Positions 1-10,642 of a DNA stretch of 64,000 bases are shown piece after piece. The first letter of the stretch is position 1. Every line of letters starts with the position of its first letter. Position numbers and translations under genes: made by a program. Source of the stretch: an uncultured bacterium. Its GTDB lineage: Bacteria > Cyanobacteriota > Vampirovibrionia > Gastranaerophilales > Gastranaerophilaceae. Where the stretch lies: assembly GCA_902776035.1 (NCBI GenBank), contig CACYOO010000008.1:1-64000 (forward strand). The letters run 5' to 3'. Under the pieces are notes generated by a model that saw only the letters and a list, made by a program, of their open reading frames with translations, did no database searches and was not told where the DNA came from.

Positions 1-68
1 TCCTTGAGATATATAATAATATTTATAAAAACAAATTTCCTTATTTCCTTACTTATACACAAATTTTT

Positions 69-98
69 AAGCCGATTATCAAAATCGGCTTTTTTATT
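69..98 (+). terminator. Rho-independent terminator
   Basis: A 9-bp perfect inverted repeat (69-77 with 83-91, arm aagccgatt) with a 5-base loop is followed by a T-rich run. It would end a plus-strand transcript entering from the left of the window and insulate the SIMPL-domain gene that follows. Confidence 0.75.
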
Positions 99-163
99 TT
101 TGTATAATTTGCGTTTATATTTTTATCATATAAAATATTTTAATAATAATAAGGAGTAAAAAA

Positions 164-898
164 ATGAAAAAAATATTATTAAATACATTTGTAGTTTTTT
201 TAATTATGATTTTATCAAATCTTGCATTTGCATTGGATAATGGAACTATTAATGTTGATTTGCAGGGTACTAAGGAAATTGCACCTAATGCTTTTGAATT
301 AAAGTTTGTTGTTGAAACAAAAAATACAGATGCAAAAAAAGCTATGAATGAAAATAGAATTTCTTCTGAGTCATTATACAATGCATTAAAAACTATGATA
401 AATTCTTCCAGAGGTGATTATATCAAAACTACAAACTACAGTGTTGTACCTAATTATGAATATAATTCAAAAGGTAAATCTACATTGAAGGGTTATACTG
501 TTAATAATTCTGTTATTGTATATGTTAAGGATATTAATGTTGTATCAAAATTTATTGATAAAGCATCGGAACATGGTATAACGCAAATAGATAATTTATC
601 ATTTAAGTCCTCAGGGTATGAAAGTGAATGTGATGCTTTATTAGCGGATTTATCTTTAAAAGCTCAAAAAAGAGCAAATAAAATTTTATCTCCATTGAAT
701 ATGCAGATATTGACTGTGAAAACTATAAATACCGCATGTTCTGCATCTTCTCCAAGAACGTATTTCAGAACAAATAAAGCTCTTTTGAGTGCTTCTGCTG
801 AGTCTGCTGACGGTGCTTCAACTCCGATAGAAGCCGGTGTTACTACCTTGAATGCAAATCTTAATTTAACTTTTTATATTAAACCAAAAACTAAATAA
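164..898 (+). CDS. Secreted SIMPL-domain (DUF541) protein
   Basis: The protein has 244 residues. It starts with a clear signal peptide (residues 1-23, ending AFA), so the mature chain is exported. The rest fits the SIMPL/DUF541 family: an early beta segment, a long helix with several Ala and Lys residues, a YTVNNSV-type strand near residue 108, and a segment in which a Lys-rich helix follows a Phe-Lys-Ser strand. SIMPL proteins are periplasmic or outer-membrane-associated oligomers whose biochemical role is poorly defined. The start is supported by an AAGGAG Shine-Dalgarno 8 bases upstream. The gene is monocistronic, with a terminator before it and a convergent gene after it. Confident of the family, not of any specific function. 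Confidence 0.75.
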   Translation: MKKILLNTFVVFLIMILSNLAFALDNGTINVDLQGTKEIAPNAFELKFVVETKNTDAKKAMNENRISSESLYNALKTMINSSRGDYIKTTNYSVVPNYEYNSKGKSTLKGYTVNNSVIVYVKDINVVSKFIDKASEHGITQIDNLSFKSSGYESECDALLADLSLKAQKRANKILSPLNMQILTVKTINTACSASSPRTYFRTNKALLSASAESADGASTPIEAGVTTLNANLNLTFYIKPKTK

Positions 899-915
899 TT
901 TTAATAAAATTTGAA

Positions 916-2172
916 TTATGATTTTATACTTATTGTTAATGCGTTGGAAATTGCAATTCCGCCTTTTACTTTTGGCATATTAACAACATGGTCTTTTACA
1001 TACATAACGGTAGAACCACCGCCATCTAAATTCATTGCGTTTATACATCCTATAGATTGCATAAATGATGCAAGTTCCCATAGTGTCATACCTACAGATG
1101 CACCTTCTCGTCCGTCAACAGCTACCATTATAAAATTACCTTCTTTTGTGTAACCTACTGCTGTTCGAGGATTTTTACCGCTTATTGCACCTAATTTTTG
1201 TTCATTAATATCGACAAACATTCTTCCGTTTTTAACAAGATACGGCCCACCGCTTATTATATGATTTACGTTATCCCAATTAGGTATTGTTTTTATATCT
1301 AAATTTGCATGTTTTATTTTGAATAATGATTTTAATTTTGATTCAGGCCCGATAATTACATATCCGTCATTAGGAATAGGAAGTGATTGTGTTGAAATAG
1401 ATTCTATTTTACCGTTTGCTACTAAAATCTGTATTCCTAATTTTGGTGTTGCAGGAGAGAAATTCCCCCATTCAGGAGTATAAACTATTACGTCAGTTGA
1501 AAGCATTCTTGGTTGGTTTATGTTATCAACTTGAATACTTCCGCCAAAATAATTGATATTAGCATTTAACTCTATTCTTGCCATATCAAATCCATCTTCA
1601 AAAATACCTAATGCTACTCTGTTGTAGATAGGTCCTGTGTACATTTTCTTGTTAATCATTAAAGTTCCTAGCGGAACGCCTGTTTGTGGCTTAAAGTATG
1701 TACCGTTAATTGCTGCTATTGAATTTTGTTTTTTTGCGATTGTTGTAATTGTTGATTTTGATGATAGTTTTGTGGATGATAGTTGTGGGGCAATTTTAAT
1801 GTTTGGATTTATACGTTGATTTATTTCAACTACATTTATTCTTACAGGTCTTCCATGACAATTATATGTTAATTTTATATGCTTTACTCCGGGTGTTATA
1901 TCGTATATGTATCCTGTTCTGTATCTTTGCCGTACACTTTGATTAAATTCTTTTTCTTGTCCTTCTGTTGATAATATTTCATTAGCACTTTCTATAAAAT
2001 TATCTTGCAGTATTGGAGATGTAACCGTTCCTTGTGCTATTAGTTCTTGTGCTGTAATAGGAGGACTCTTAATCGTTCCGCTGACAATTAATACCAGCAT
2101 TAATGCTGCAGACATATTAATTGCCGCCGTAAAAATTTTGAATGGGGTAAGTTCCAATGTATTTGTATTCAT
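916..2172 (-). CDS. Phosphodiester glycosidase family protein (NAGPA domain)
   Basis: The C-terminal two thirds match the phosphodiester glycosidase (NAGPA, formerly DUF2233) family. Visible motifs are GGPYLVKNG, NPRTAVGYT, VAVDGREG and, near the end, the family signature LDGGGSTVMY. An N-terminal hydrophobic segment suggests export or membrane anchoring. Characterised members cleave GlcNAc-1-phosphodiester or related cell-envelope glycopolymer linkages, and cyanobacterial and firmicute relatives are annotated as exopolysaccharide proteins. An in-frame ATG lies at 2187, but the ATG at 2172 has a GGTGGA ribosome-binding site 5-7 bases upstream, so I use 2172. The gene converges on the SIMPL-domain gene with only 17 bases between them. 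The substrate cannot be told from sequence. Confidence 0.8.
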   Translation of the reverse strand: MNTNTLELTPFKIFTAAINMSAALMLVLIVSGTIKSPPITAQELIAQGTVTSPILQDNFIESANEILSTEGQEKEFNQSVRQRYRTGYIYDITPGVKHIKLTYNCHGRPVRINVVEINQRINPNIKIAPQLSSTKLSSKSTITTIAKKQNSIAAINGTYFKPQTGVPLGTLMINKKMYTGPIYNRVALGIFEDGFDMARIELNANINYFGGSIQVDNINQPRMLSTDVIVYTPEWGNFSPATPKLGIQILVANGKIESISTQSLPIPNDGYVIIGPESKLKSLFKIKHANLDIKTIPNWDNVNHIISGGPYLVKNGRMFVDINEQKLGAISGKNPRTAVGYTKEGNFIMVAVDGREGASVGMTLWELASFMQSIGCINAMNLDGGGSTVMYVKDHVVNMPKVKGGIAISNALTISIKS

Positions 2173-2597
2173 AATTCCACCAAACATGATTTGTAAAGGG
2201 TTTTCAAAAGAAAACTCTTGGGATGTTGAAACTGAATACCTTTTTTTTGAGAAGTGGTGCTATTTTATTAATGCTTGGGGAGTAACACTTCAGAGCGTTT
2301 CATACGTGGGGTAAATATTATATCTTTTAAGCTTCGCTCTACTATAATTGTAACATATTTTTACATGTTTCTCAAGTGTCTGAATGGTAATAATAATCAA
2401 TGATTTACAAATCTTAATAGTGTAAAACTCACTATTTATAATGCTTTTAGTGTTATTTTTACAATTTAGTTTTTAATAAAAATATATATAAAAATAAAAG
2501 TTTACGTTATGCAATATTTTGAGTTTTATAATATTTTTCATGATAAATTATATTTACTAAGAGTAGCTAACAAATCATATTTTAATTAGGAGAAATT
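2173..2597. other. Divergent intergenic region, no gene seen
   Basis: This 425-base gap separates two divergent genes and shows no convincing ORF or known riboswitch. A TATAAT at 2527-2532 is a plausible -10 box for the rightward gene, and TATAAT on the minus strand (2317-2322) for the leftward gene; neither has a good -35 at standard spacing. If the leftward promoter is right, the glycosidase mRNA has a leader of about 140 bases. The leader contains a small hairpin near 2200-2215. A 6-bp inverted repeat, agagcg/cgctct (2292-2297 and 2335-2340), brackets the -10 box. Confidence 0.4.
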
Positions 2598-3374
2598 ATG
2601 TCAGAATATTTGACTAAGGAAGAAATTAAACAATGGCGCAGTTCATTAGAAAAAATCACATTAGAAGAATATGCGGCAAGATTAGGTAAAAAAATAGAAG
2701 AAAGTAAACCTACAAATGACCTTGTTGATATTGTCATGAAGCATCAATCTTATAGTGTGCATGAAGATATACAGGTTATGCCTCATGCTGAAAAAATAAC
2801 ATCAATATCAGAACGTACATTAGAAAGAGAAAAGGAAGCTGTATCTTTTGAAGCTCCTGTCGAATCTTTAAAAACTTCTAAAGTGGCTGCTAATGTTAGC
2901 ATTAAAGAAGAAAAAAAGAAAATTGAAGAGAAAGTTTCTAGTGCAAATAAAAAAGAAAAAGAAGAAAAAATTATAAAAGATAAAAAAGACATTAAAGAAG
3001 TAAAAAAAGATGCTAAGGAAGTAAAGAAACCTGTAAAAGAAGTATCAGAAAAAAGTGTACAAAAAACAGCTGATAAAACTAAAAAGCAATCTAAAAAAAC
3101 TGAGTCTGTCATTAAAGAAGAAACTACATCAGTTTCTTCGTTAAATGATGAAGATGTTAAAATTGTATTTAATAAGGCATTAACGGATAGAGAACAGTTA
3201 GTATTTGACTATTTTCTTAAAAATAAGAATCAAATTGTATTTGCTAAAGATTTGGCAAAACTGCTTGATTTACCTAGAGATTATGTATATAAATACATTA
3301 AAAATCTTCGTGCAAAAATTGATGGTGATAAGCTTAAAAATGCAAGTACCGGTGGATTTATGTTATCATTATAA
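2598..3374 (+). CDS. Winged-helix protein with Lys/Glu-rich linker
   Basis: The protein has 258 residues in three parts. The N-terminal segment (about 1-90) is soluble and predicted helical. A highly charged Lys/Glu-rich linker follows (about 95-180). The C-terminal domain of about 65 residues (from LTDREQLVFDYFLK) resembles the winged-helix fold of OmpR-type DNA-binding domains: a helix with DREQLVFDYF, a recognition-like helix DYVYKYIKNLRAKI and a final beta hairpin. No receiver domain is present. DNA binding is likely from this fold; targets are unknown. A GGAG site precedes the ATG. The next gene starts 24 bases downstream on the same strand, so the two probably form an operon. Confidence 0.55.
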   Translation: MSEYLTKEEIKQWRSSLEKITLEEYAARLGKKIEESKPTNDLVDIVMKHQSYSVHEDIQVMPHAEKITSISERTLEREKEAVSFEAPVESLKTSKVAANVSIKEEKKKIEEKVSSANKKEKEEKIIKDKKDIKEVKKDAKEVKKPVKEVSEKSVQKTADKTKKQSKKTESVIKEETTSVSSLNDEDVKIVFNKALTDREQLVFDYFLKNKNQIVFAKDLAKLLDLPRDYVYKYIKNLRAKIDGDKLKNASTGGFMLSL

Positions 3375-3398
3375 TTGTTATAAGATAATTGTATAATT

Positions 3399-4520
3399 AT
3401 GGAAATAAAAACAGTAAAACTCGTAGATATATTGAAAAAATCGGATGTTCTTTATTCATCCAACTATAGTGGATGCTATCACACTCCTGTGGATATGCTT
3501 GGACTTCTTTTGGAAAGTTATGGAATAGAAAATCCGCCTGAAAGCGGTATTATATTTTTGCAAAAAATCAGAGATAAAGAATATATAGTAGTTGATGGTT
3601 TAAAACGTTTAGTAGCATTTAGTTTATTGCTATATTCAATATGTGAAAGTTATAAGAATACAAACAAAAAAAATGATTATGCAATATCACTAATAAAAAA
3701 AAGATACCTTTTAGGCAGTAAGGGTTTTAAAATACAATTAAGAAATCGTGATAAAGAAGTTTACGAAAAATTATTAGGTTACGAGAGAATGACTTTAGAG
3801 GAGAAAGGTCATCCTATATTTGAAGCACTACATGATAATTGGGTAAAGATAACTGCGGGAAAATTTTCTCCGGTTGCATTGTATAATGAAATAAAAAGAG
3901 TAAAAGTAATGGTATGTTTTTGCGATGAAAATACTGATAAACGAGATTTATACCAGTGCTTAAATTATAATAATGATATTGATGAATTACAGCTAATTAC
4001 GGACTTTTTAGAAGAAAATTCCAAAGAAAGCATTGATATTTGGTATTCATTGATAGATATGTTTTGTGAAAAAGAATTATCAGATGAGTTAATATTATTT
4101 TTACAAAATTTCTTAACAATTCAAAGGCAGGGTATTAAACCGGCACTAAATGAACTTTATACTTGTTTTAAAAGATATTTTATAAAAATGAGTCAAAAAC
4201 AGTCTTCAGATGAAGTTTTAGGTGTGCTTAAACAATTTGCTGAATACTATTTAGATATTATAAATGCAAACTTTGAAGATGACAAAATAAAGTCTTTGAT
4301 AGAACAAATTAACAATATGGAAGCAGTTGAAACTTATACATATTTATTAGAGGTTGTTTATGACTATAGAAACGGCTTAATTACTCTTGAAACTATGCGT
4401 AAGCTTTTAGAAACACTTGTTTTATTTGTTCAACAGCAAAAATCCGGTGTTTTTGAAAAAATAATGTCATTTGATTTTGGAAGATTAAGCTCTAAAATTA
4501 ACAAAAATATTTCTGAATAA
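3399..4520 (+). CDS. Unknown protein, possibly DUF262/ParB-fold related
   Basis: The protein has 373 residues. Residues 48-80 (proline-glycine, hydrophobic strand, then VVDGLKRL and a hydrophobic helix) resemble the N-terminal ParB-like fold of DUF262 proteins, where the motif reads DGQQR; here it is DGLKR. The following region holds aromatic and charged helical segments as in DUF262. No HNH motif is visible (the DUF1524 part of GmrSD-type modification-dependent nucleases). It is therefore either a degenerate or repurposed DUF262 domain or an unrelated helical protein. It lies 24 bases after a winged-helix gene and probably shares its mRNA. It ends 3 bases before convergent rmuC. Family assignment is tentative. 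Confidence 0.5.
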   Translation: MEIKTVKLVDILKKSDVLYSSNYSGCYHTPVDMLGLLLESYGIENPPESGIIFLQKIRDKEYIVVDGLKRLVAFSLLLYSICESYKNTNKKNDYAISLIKKRYLLGSKGFKIQLRNRDKEVYEKLLGYERMTLEEKGHPIFEALHDNWVKITAGKFSPVALYNEIKRVKVMVCFCDENTDKRDLYQCLNYNNDIDELQLITDFLEENSKESIDIWYSLIDMFCEKELSDELILFLQNFLTIQRQGIKPALNELYTCFKRYFIKMSQKQSSDEVLGVLKQFAEYYLDIINANFEDDKIKSLIEQINNMEAVETYTYLLEVVYDYRNGLITLETMRKLLETLVLFVQQQKSGVFEKIMSFDFGRLSSKINKNISE

Positions 4521-4522
4521 AA

Positions 4523-5788
4523 TTATAAATTAGTTGATGAATTCATTTCTATACTTTCATCTTCCGGCATGGCTTTATTCATAATTACCCCTAAATCGGT
4601 CATTTTTTGAGCATTAACAATTATACTGTCTTTTCCGTAAAGTTGTCTTAAGCCGGTGTCTATTTTTTCACGAGCTGCTCTAATATTTTTAACCATATCT
4701 GCAAACTTATCCAGCATTTTTGTTGCAAGTCTTGAAATTTCTTTAGCATTATTATTTTGTTTATTAACTGTTAAAAACGAATTAATAATTTTTAAACTTG
4801 CAAGTAATGTTGACGGTGATACAGGCATTATGCCGTTTTTCCAAGCATAATCCCATAATTGGCTATCATCACAAAAGATTAAAGAATAGCAGCTTTCTAT
4901 AGGTATAAACATTAAGACATATTCAGGAGTTGTTGTGATTTCTGAGGAATAATCTTTACTGGCAAGTCCTGTAATATGAGTTTTAACGGAATTTTTAAAT
5001 TCTTTTAAATAATTCTCTTTTTCTTCTTCATTTTCACTTTCTACGTATGCAGAAAATGAAGCTAATGATGTTTTTGCATCAATTATGACGCTTCTGTTTT
5101 CAGGAAGTTTTATGACAGCATCAGGTCTGCCTTCATTTGAAGTTTTGGTATCTTGTAAAAAATATTCTTCATCAAGACGTAAGCCCGATGCTTCCAATAC
5201 TTTTGCAAGTACAATTTCTCCCCACTGACCTTGTTTTCTGTTATCAGATTTCATTACTTTTTTAAGAGTGTTTGTATCTTGTGAGATTTTATTGCCTGCT
5301 TCTATGAATTGTTTTATATTTTCATCAAATTTAAGGAAGTTTTCGTTTTCTGATTGAAATTTTTCATTTGTTTGTTTTTCAAAATCTTCTATTTTGCTTT
5401 TAAATTTAGAATAAAATTCTTCCATACGTTCTTTATTTGTATCGGATAATTTTTGAGAATTTTCATTTGATGTTCGTATTTTTTCATCTGTCTGTTTTTC
5501 AAAGTCTTCTATTTTTTCTTTAAATTTTGAGAAAAAATCTTCAAGCTTCTCTTTATTTGTATTTGTCATTTTTTGAGAGTTTTCTTCAAACAACTTATTT
5601 GCTATATTTTCATAATATATTTCCATTTGATCTAAAGCTTTTTTAGTGGATTTAGAAAAGTTCTTGTGTATAATAAGAGAAATTAATAAAATTAGTAATG
5701 AACCAAATAAAAAACCAACAAAAAAATATGTAATATTCATACTATTTATATTGTTTAAAAGATATATGTTATTTAAAATATTATTCAT
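4523..5788 (-). CDS. rmuC: DNA recombination protein RmuC
   Basis: The protein has 421 residues. It has an N-terminal membrane segment (about 18-41), a long coiled coil (about 50-175) and the RmuC core. In the core GQWGEIVLAKVLEASGL, the PD-(D/E)XK-like stretch RPDAVIKLP with VIIDAKTSLASF, and TPEYVLMFIPIE are recognisable. RmuC limits rearrangements between inverted repeats and is thought to be a membrane-anchored nuclease-fold protein. The ATG at 5788 has an AAGGAG site about 7 bases upstream. The coiled coil contains a 40-residue tandem duplication, listed separately. The gene converges on the DUF262-like gene and is divergent from the methyltransferase gene. Confidence 0.9.
   Translation of the reverse strand: MNNILNNIYLLNNINSMNITYFFVGFLFGSLLILLISLIIHKNFSKSTKKALDQMEIYYENIANKLFEENSQKMTNTNKEKLEDFFSKFKEKIEDFEKQTDEKIRTSNENSQKLSDTNKERMEEFYSKFKSKIEDFEKQTNEKFQSENENFLKFDENIKQFIEAGNKISQDTNTLKKVMKSDNRKQGQWGEIVLAKVLEASGLRLDEEYFLQDTKTSNEGRPDAVIKLPENRSVIIDAKTSLASFSAYVESENEEEKENYLKEFKNSVKTHITGLASKDYSSEITTTPEYVLMFIPIESCYSLIFCDDSQLWDYAWKNGIMPVSPSTLLASLKIINSFLTVNKQNNNAKEISRLATKMLDKFADMVKNIRAAREKIDTGLRQLYGKDSIIVNAQKMTDLGVIMNKAMPEDESIEMNSSTNL
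5342..5581 (-). repeat. Tandem duplication inside rmuC (2 x 120 bp)
   Basis: Two adjacent 120-base units (5462-5581 and 5342-5461) encode 40-residue copies beginning NSQK and containing SKFK-KIEDFEKQT-EK in both. The DNA copies are similar but diverged, so this is an old in-frame duplication. It lengthens the coiled-coil stalk between the membrane anchor and the nuclease-like core by one copy. Confidence 0.85.
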
Positions 5789-5913
5789 AAAAAACTCCTT
5801 TTTTTTTATTTTAACATAAAACTATTATTTATGTTTTTATGTTAAAAATTTCAATATATAGTTTCTTTATATATAGAATTGCACTTTATTTTTTATTTAC
5901 ATATAATTTTTTT

Positions 5914-6570
5914 ATGGATAAATCACCTGATAATATAAAAAAAATGTTTAATGATATTGCGTCTTCTTATGATTTTAACAATATGGTAATATCTTTTGGA
6001 TTGCATAAATTAGTAAAGAAAAAAGTTGTCAAAAGTATTGATTTTAGTGGTAACGTATTAGATTTGTGTACCGGAACAGGTGATATTGCCGGCTTAATTT
6101 CAAACAATTATAAATGTAATGTTATAGGTCTTGATTTTTCAATTGAAATGTTGAAAATAGCAAAAAACAGATATGCTCATATAGATTTTATAGAGGGAGA
6201 TTGTACGAATTTACCATTTGCAAATGAAAGTTTTGATTTTGTTACAATTAGTTTCGGACTTAGAAATATTGAAAATTATGATAAAGCACTTGATGAAATA
6301 TATAGAGTCTTAAAACCAAATGGAAAATTTATACATTTAGATTTTGGTAAAAAAAATCCCATTGCTAATGTTATTTATAATTTTATTGTTCCAAAGTTAG
6401 TTTCAATATTTTATAAAAATCTTGTTCCTTATGACTATTTAGTAAAATCAAAAAAGTTATTTTTTGATGAAACACAGTTGATAAGCTTATTTGAAAAACA
6501 TCTTTTCAATAAAGTTAAAACAAAATCATATCTTTTAGGCGGAATATCTTGCCAAGTTATGCAAAAATAA
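5914..6570 (+). CDS. menG: Demethylmenaquinone methyltransferase (UbiE/MenG type)
   Basis: This SAM-dependent class I methyltransferase shows the UbiE/MenG order: MFNDIASSYDFNN near the start, motif I VLDLCTGTGDI, then GLDFSIEMLKIA, EGDCTNLPFANESFDFVTISFGLRN and the C-terminal GGISCQV. The enzyme methylates demethylmenaquinone to menaquinone (or the ubiquinone precursor). With no ubiquinone genes here and an anaerobic gene set, menaquinone is the likelier product. An upstream in-frame ATG at 5839 would add 25 hydrophobic residues that the family lacks, so I prefer 5914, although no strong ribosome-binding site is seen for either. The length from 5914 (218 residues) is slightly short but complete at both ends. 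Confidence 0.85.
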   Translation: MDKSPDNIKKMFNDIASSYDFNNMVISFGLHKLVKKKVVKSIDFSGNVLDLCTGTGDIAGLISNNYKCNVIGLDFSIEMLKIAKNRYAHIDFIEGDCTNLPFANESFDFVTISFGLRNIENYDKALDEIYRVLKPNGKFIHLDFGKKNPIANVIYNFIVPKLVSIFYKNLVPYDYLVKSKKLFFDETQLISLFEKHLFNKVKTKSYLLGGISCQVMQK

Positions 6571-6606
6571 AAATATAAAGCAAGAGCCCTATATTTTTAT
6601 TTTTGC
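6561..6606. terminator. Bidirectional terminator between menG and map
   Basis: A perfect 17-bp inverted repeat (6561-6577 with 6590-6606) with a 12-base loop overlaps the menG stop codon. Its arms carry A-rich and T-rich runs on both sides, so it can end transcripts of both convergent genes. It is unusual in that almost all pairs outside the tips are A-T. Confidence 0.7.
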
Positions 6607-6635
6607 TTGTTAATAAATATGTTTAAGTATTTATT

Positions 6636-7397
6636 TTATAGAAATTCTTCGTGAATTGTTGTCATAAGTTCAGGTTCACCGTCAGTTGCTAAAACCGTGT
6701 GTTCAAAATGAGCAGAAGGTTTTCTGTCAACAGTTCTTACAGTCCAATCATTTGAAAGAACTTCTACATCATCTCCACCCAAATTTAACATTGGTTCAAT
6801 AGCAATAACATATCCTGCTTTAATCGGAGTATGGTTGCCAACGCTGTAATTATACAGGAACGGTTCTTCATGCATTGTATGTCCTACTCCATGTCCGCCA
6901 TATTGTCTTACAATACCCATTTTTTCACGAACTGCAACGGCTTCTATGGCTTTTGAAATATCATCAAGAGTATTTCCTGCTCTCATTTGCTTGATACCTG
7001 CAAAAAGAGATTCTTCTGTTACTCTCATTAGTCTTTGCTTTTCTTCAGATATTTCTCCAACAGCATAACTCCAAGCACTATCTCCTACCATTCCGCCATA
7101 AGTTGCACCTACATCTATTGCTATTATATCGCCTTCTTGAAGGATTTCATCTTTTGACGGAATACCGTGTACTACATTTTCGTTTATTGATGTGCATATA
7201 CATGCCGGAAATCCGTTGTAGCCCAAAAATGTCGGTATTGCTCTATTAGATTTTATAACATCCATTGCGATGTCATCTAAATCTTTTGTTGACATTCCTG
7301 CATGCAGGTTTTCTTTCATTGCTTTGTGTACTAATGCAACGATATGTCCGGCATGGCGCATGTGTTTTATTTCATCTCTTGATTTTTTCTTAATCAT
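6636..7397 (-). CDS. map: Methionine aminopeptidase, type I
   Basis: At 253 residues this is the usual length for type Ia Map. It removes the initiator methionine from nascent proteins and needs two metal ions. The five metal ligands are visible in context: AIDVG (D95), GMVGDSAW (D106), GGHGVGH (H169), IEPM (E201) and HFEHT (E232). The substrate-contacting HGIP motif is also present. The start overlaps the end of adk by 8 bases, so the two genes are probably translationally coupled. The adk-map pair is a widespread arrangement, usually next to ribosomal protein genes, but none are adjacent here. Confidence 0.96.
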   Translation of the reverse strand: MIKKKSRDEIKHMRHAGHIVALVHKAMKENLHAGMSTKDLDDIAMDVIKSNRAIPTFLGYNGFPACICTSINENVVHGIPSKDEILQEGDIIAIDVGATYGGMVGDSAWSYAVGEISEEKQRLMRVTEESLFAGIKQMRAGNTLDDISKAIEAVAVREKMGIVRQYGGHGVGHTMHEEPFLYNYSVGNHTPIKAGYVIAIEPMLNLGGDDVEVLSNDWTVRTVDRKPSAHFEHTVLATDGEPELMTTIHEEFL

Positions 7398-8046
7398 TTA
7401 CTGCCTTCAATAATCTTTCCCAAACTTCATCTATTGTACCGTTTGCATTAATTTTTCTAAGTATACCTTTTTTTTCATAATAATCAGTTAAAGGTGCTGT
7501 TTCTTTGTTATAAGTGTCAAATCTTGCTCTTGCAATTTCTTCCGTATCATCTTTTCTTTGAGTTAATTCAGTACCGCAATTATCGCAATTTTTACCGTCT
7601 TTTGGTGCTTTAAATTTCATATTGTAAATTTCACCACATTTTGGACAAGATTTTCTGTTTATTATTCTTTCAACTAATAGTTCGGTATCTATATCAAAAT
7701 AAACAGCTCTAAATTCCGCATCATCTTTGTCGATTGATTTATTAATATCCTCTAGCATTTGTGCCTGTTCAACACTTCTTGGAAAACCATCCAATACATA
7801 TCCGTTTTCGCAATCCGGCTCTGCTAATCTGCGTTTTATAATTGCAGCAACAACTTCAACAGGTACTAATTGACCTTTTGACATAAAACTTTCTGCCTTA
7901 ATTCCTTCAGGAGTTTTATTTTTTACTGCTTCTCTTAAAAGTGAACCTGTATCAACATGAGGAAATTTTAAATATTCTGATAATTTACTTGTCTGTGTAC
8001 CTTTTCCGCATGCAGGAGGTCCTAAAAAAATAAGTTCTTTTTTCAT
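7390..8046 (-). CDS. adk: Adenylate kinase with zinc-type lid
   Basis: The protein has 218 residues and catalyses ATP + AMP to 2 ADP. The P-loop reads GPPACGKGTQ (residues 9-18). The common form is GPPGAGKGTQ, so this is a mild variant that keeps the GK-T core. DTGSLLREAV and YVLDGFPRS are the AMP-binding and DGFPR motifs. The lid has four cysteines in CPKCGEIYN and CDNCG, the zinc-binding long form. The ATG lies 30 bases after the end of gyrB on the same strand. The stop overlaps map by 8 bases. A gyrB-adk-map transcript is plausible. Confidence 0.96.
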   Translation of the reverse strand: MKKELIFLGPPACGKGTQTSKLSEYLKFPHVDTGSLLREAVKNKTPEGIKAESFMSKGQLVPVEVVAAIIKRRLAEPDCENGYVLDGFPRSVEQAQMLEDINKSIDKDDAEFRAVYFDIDTELLVERIINRKSCPKCGEIYNMKFKAPKDGKNCDNCGTELTQRKDDTEEIARARFDTYNKETAPLTDYYEKKGILRKINANGTIDEVWERLLKAVND

Positions 8047-8075
8047 TTTGTTTGTCCTTTTACTATTTTTATTAA

Positions 8076-10544
<2,469 letters not shown>

Positions 10545-10568
10545 TTACCCCCAAAAATTTTCTATCTA

Positions 10569-10597
10569 TATACATTATATATCAAACATAATGTATA
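10569..10597. promoter_or_regulatory. Inverted repeat upstream of gyrB
   Basis: A perfect 10-bp inverted repeat, tatacattat/ataatgtata, with a 9-base spacer lies 28 bases upstream of the gyrB start. The half-site spacing and position fit an operator or a promoter-overlapping element; it has no T-run for termination. The regulator is unknown. Confidence 0.4.
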
Positions 10598-10642
10598 AAC
10601 TAATTTATCTGAAAATCTTTACAGGGTGTAAATTTGAACAAT

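Noticed and set aside
2173-2597. Riboswitch in the glycosidase leader
   Set aside because: I looked for TPP, cobalamin, SAM, glycine and cyclic-di-GMP consensus elements and found none convincing.
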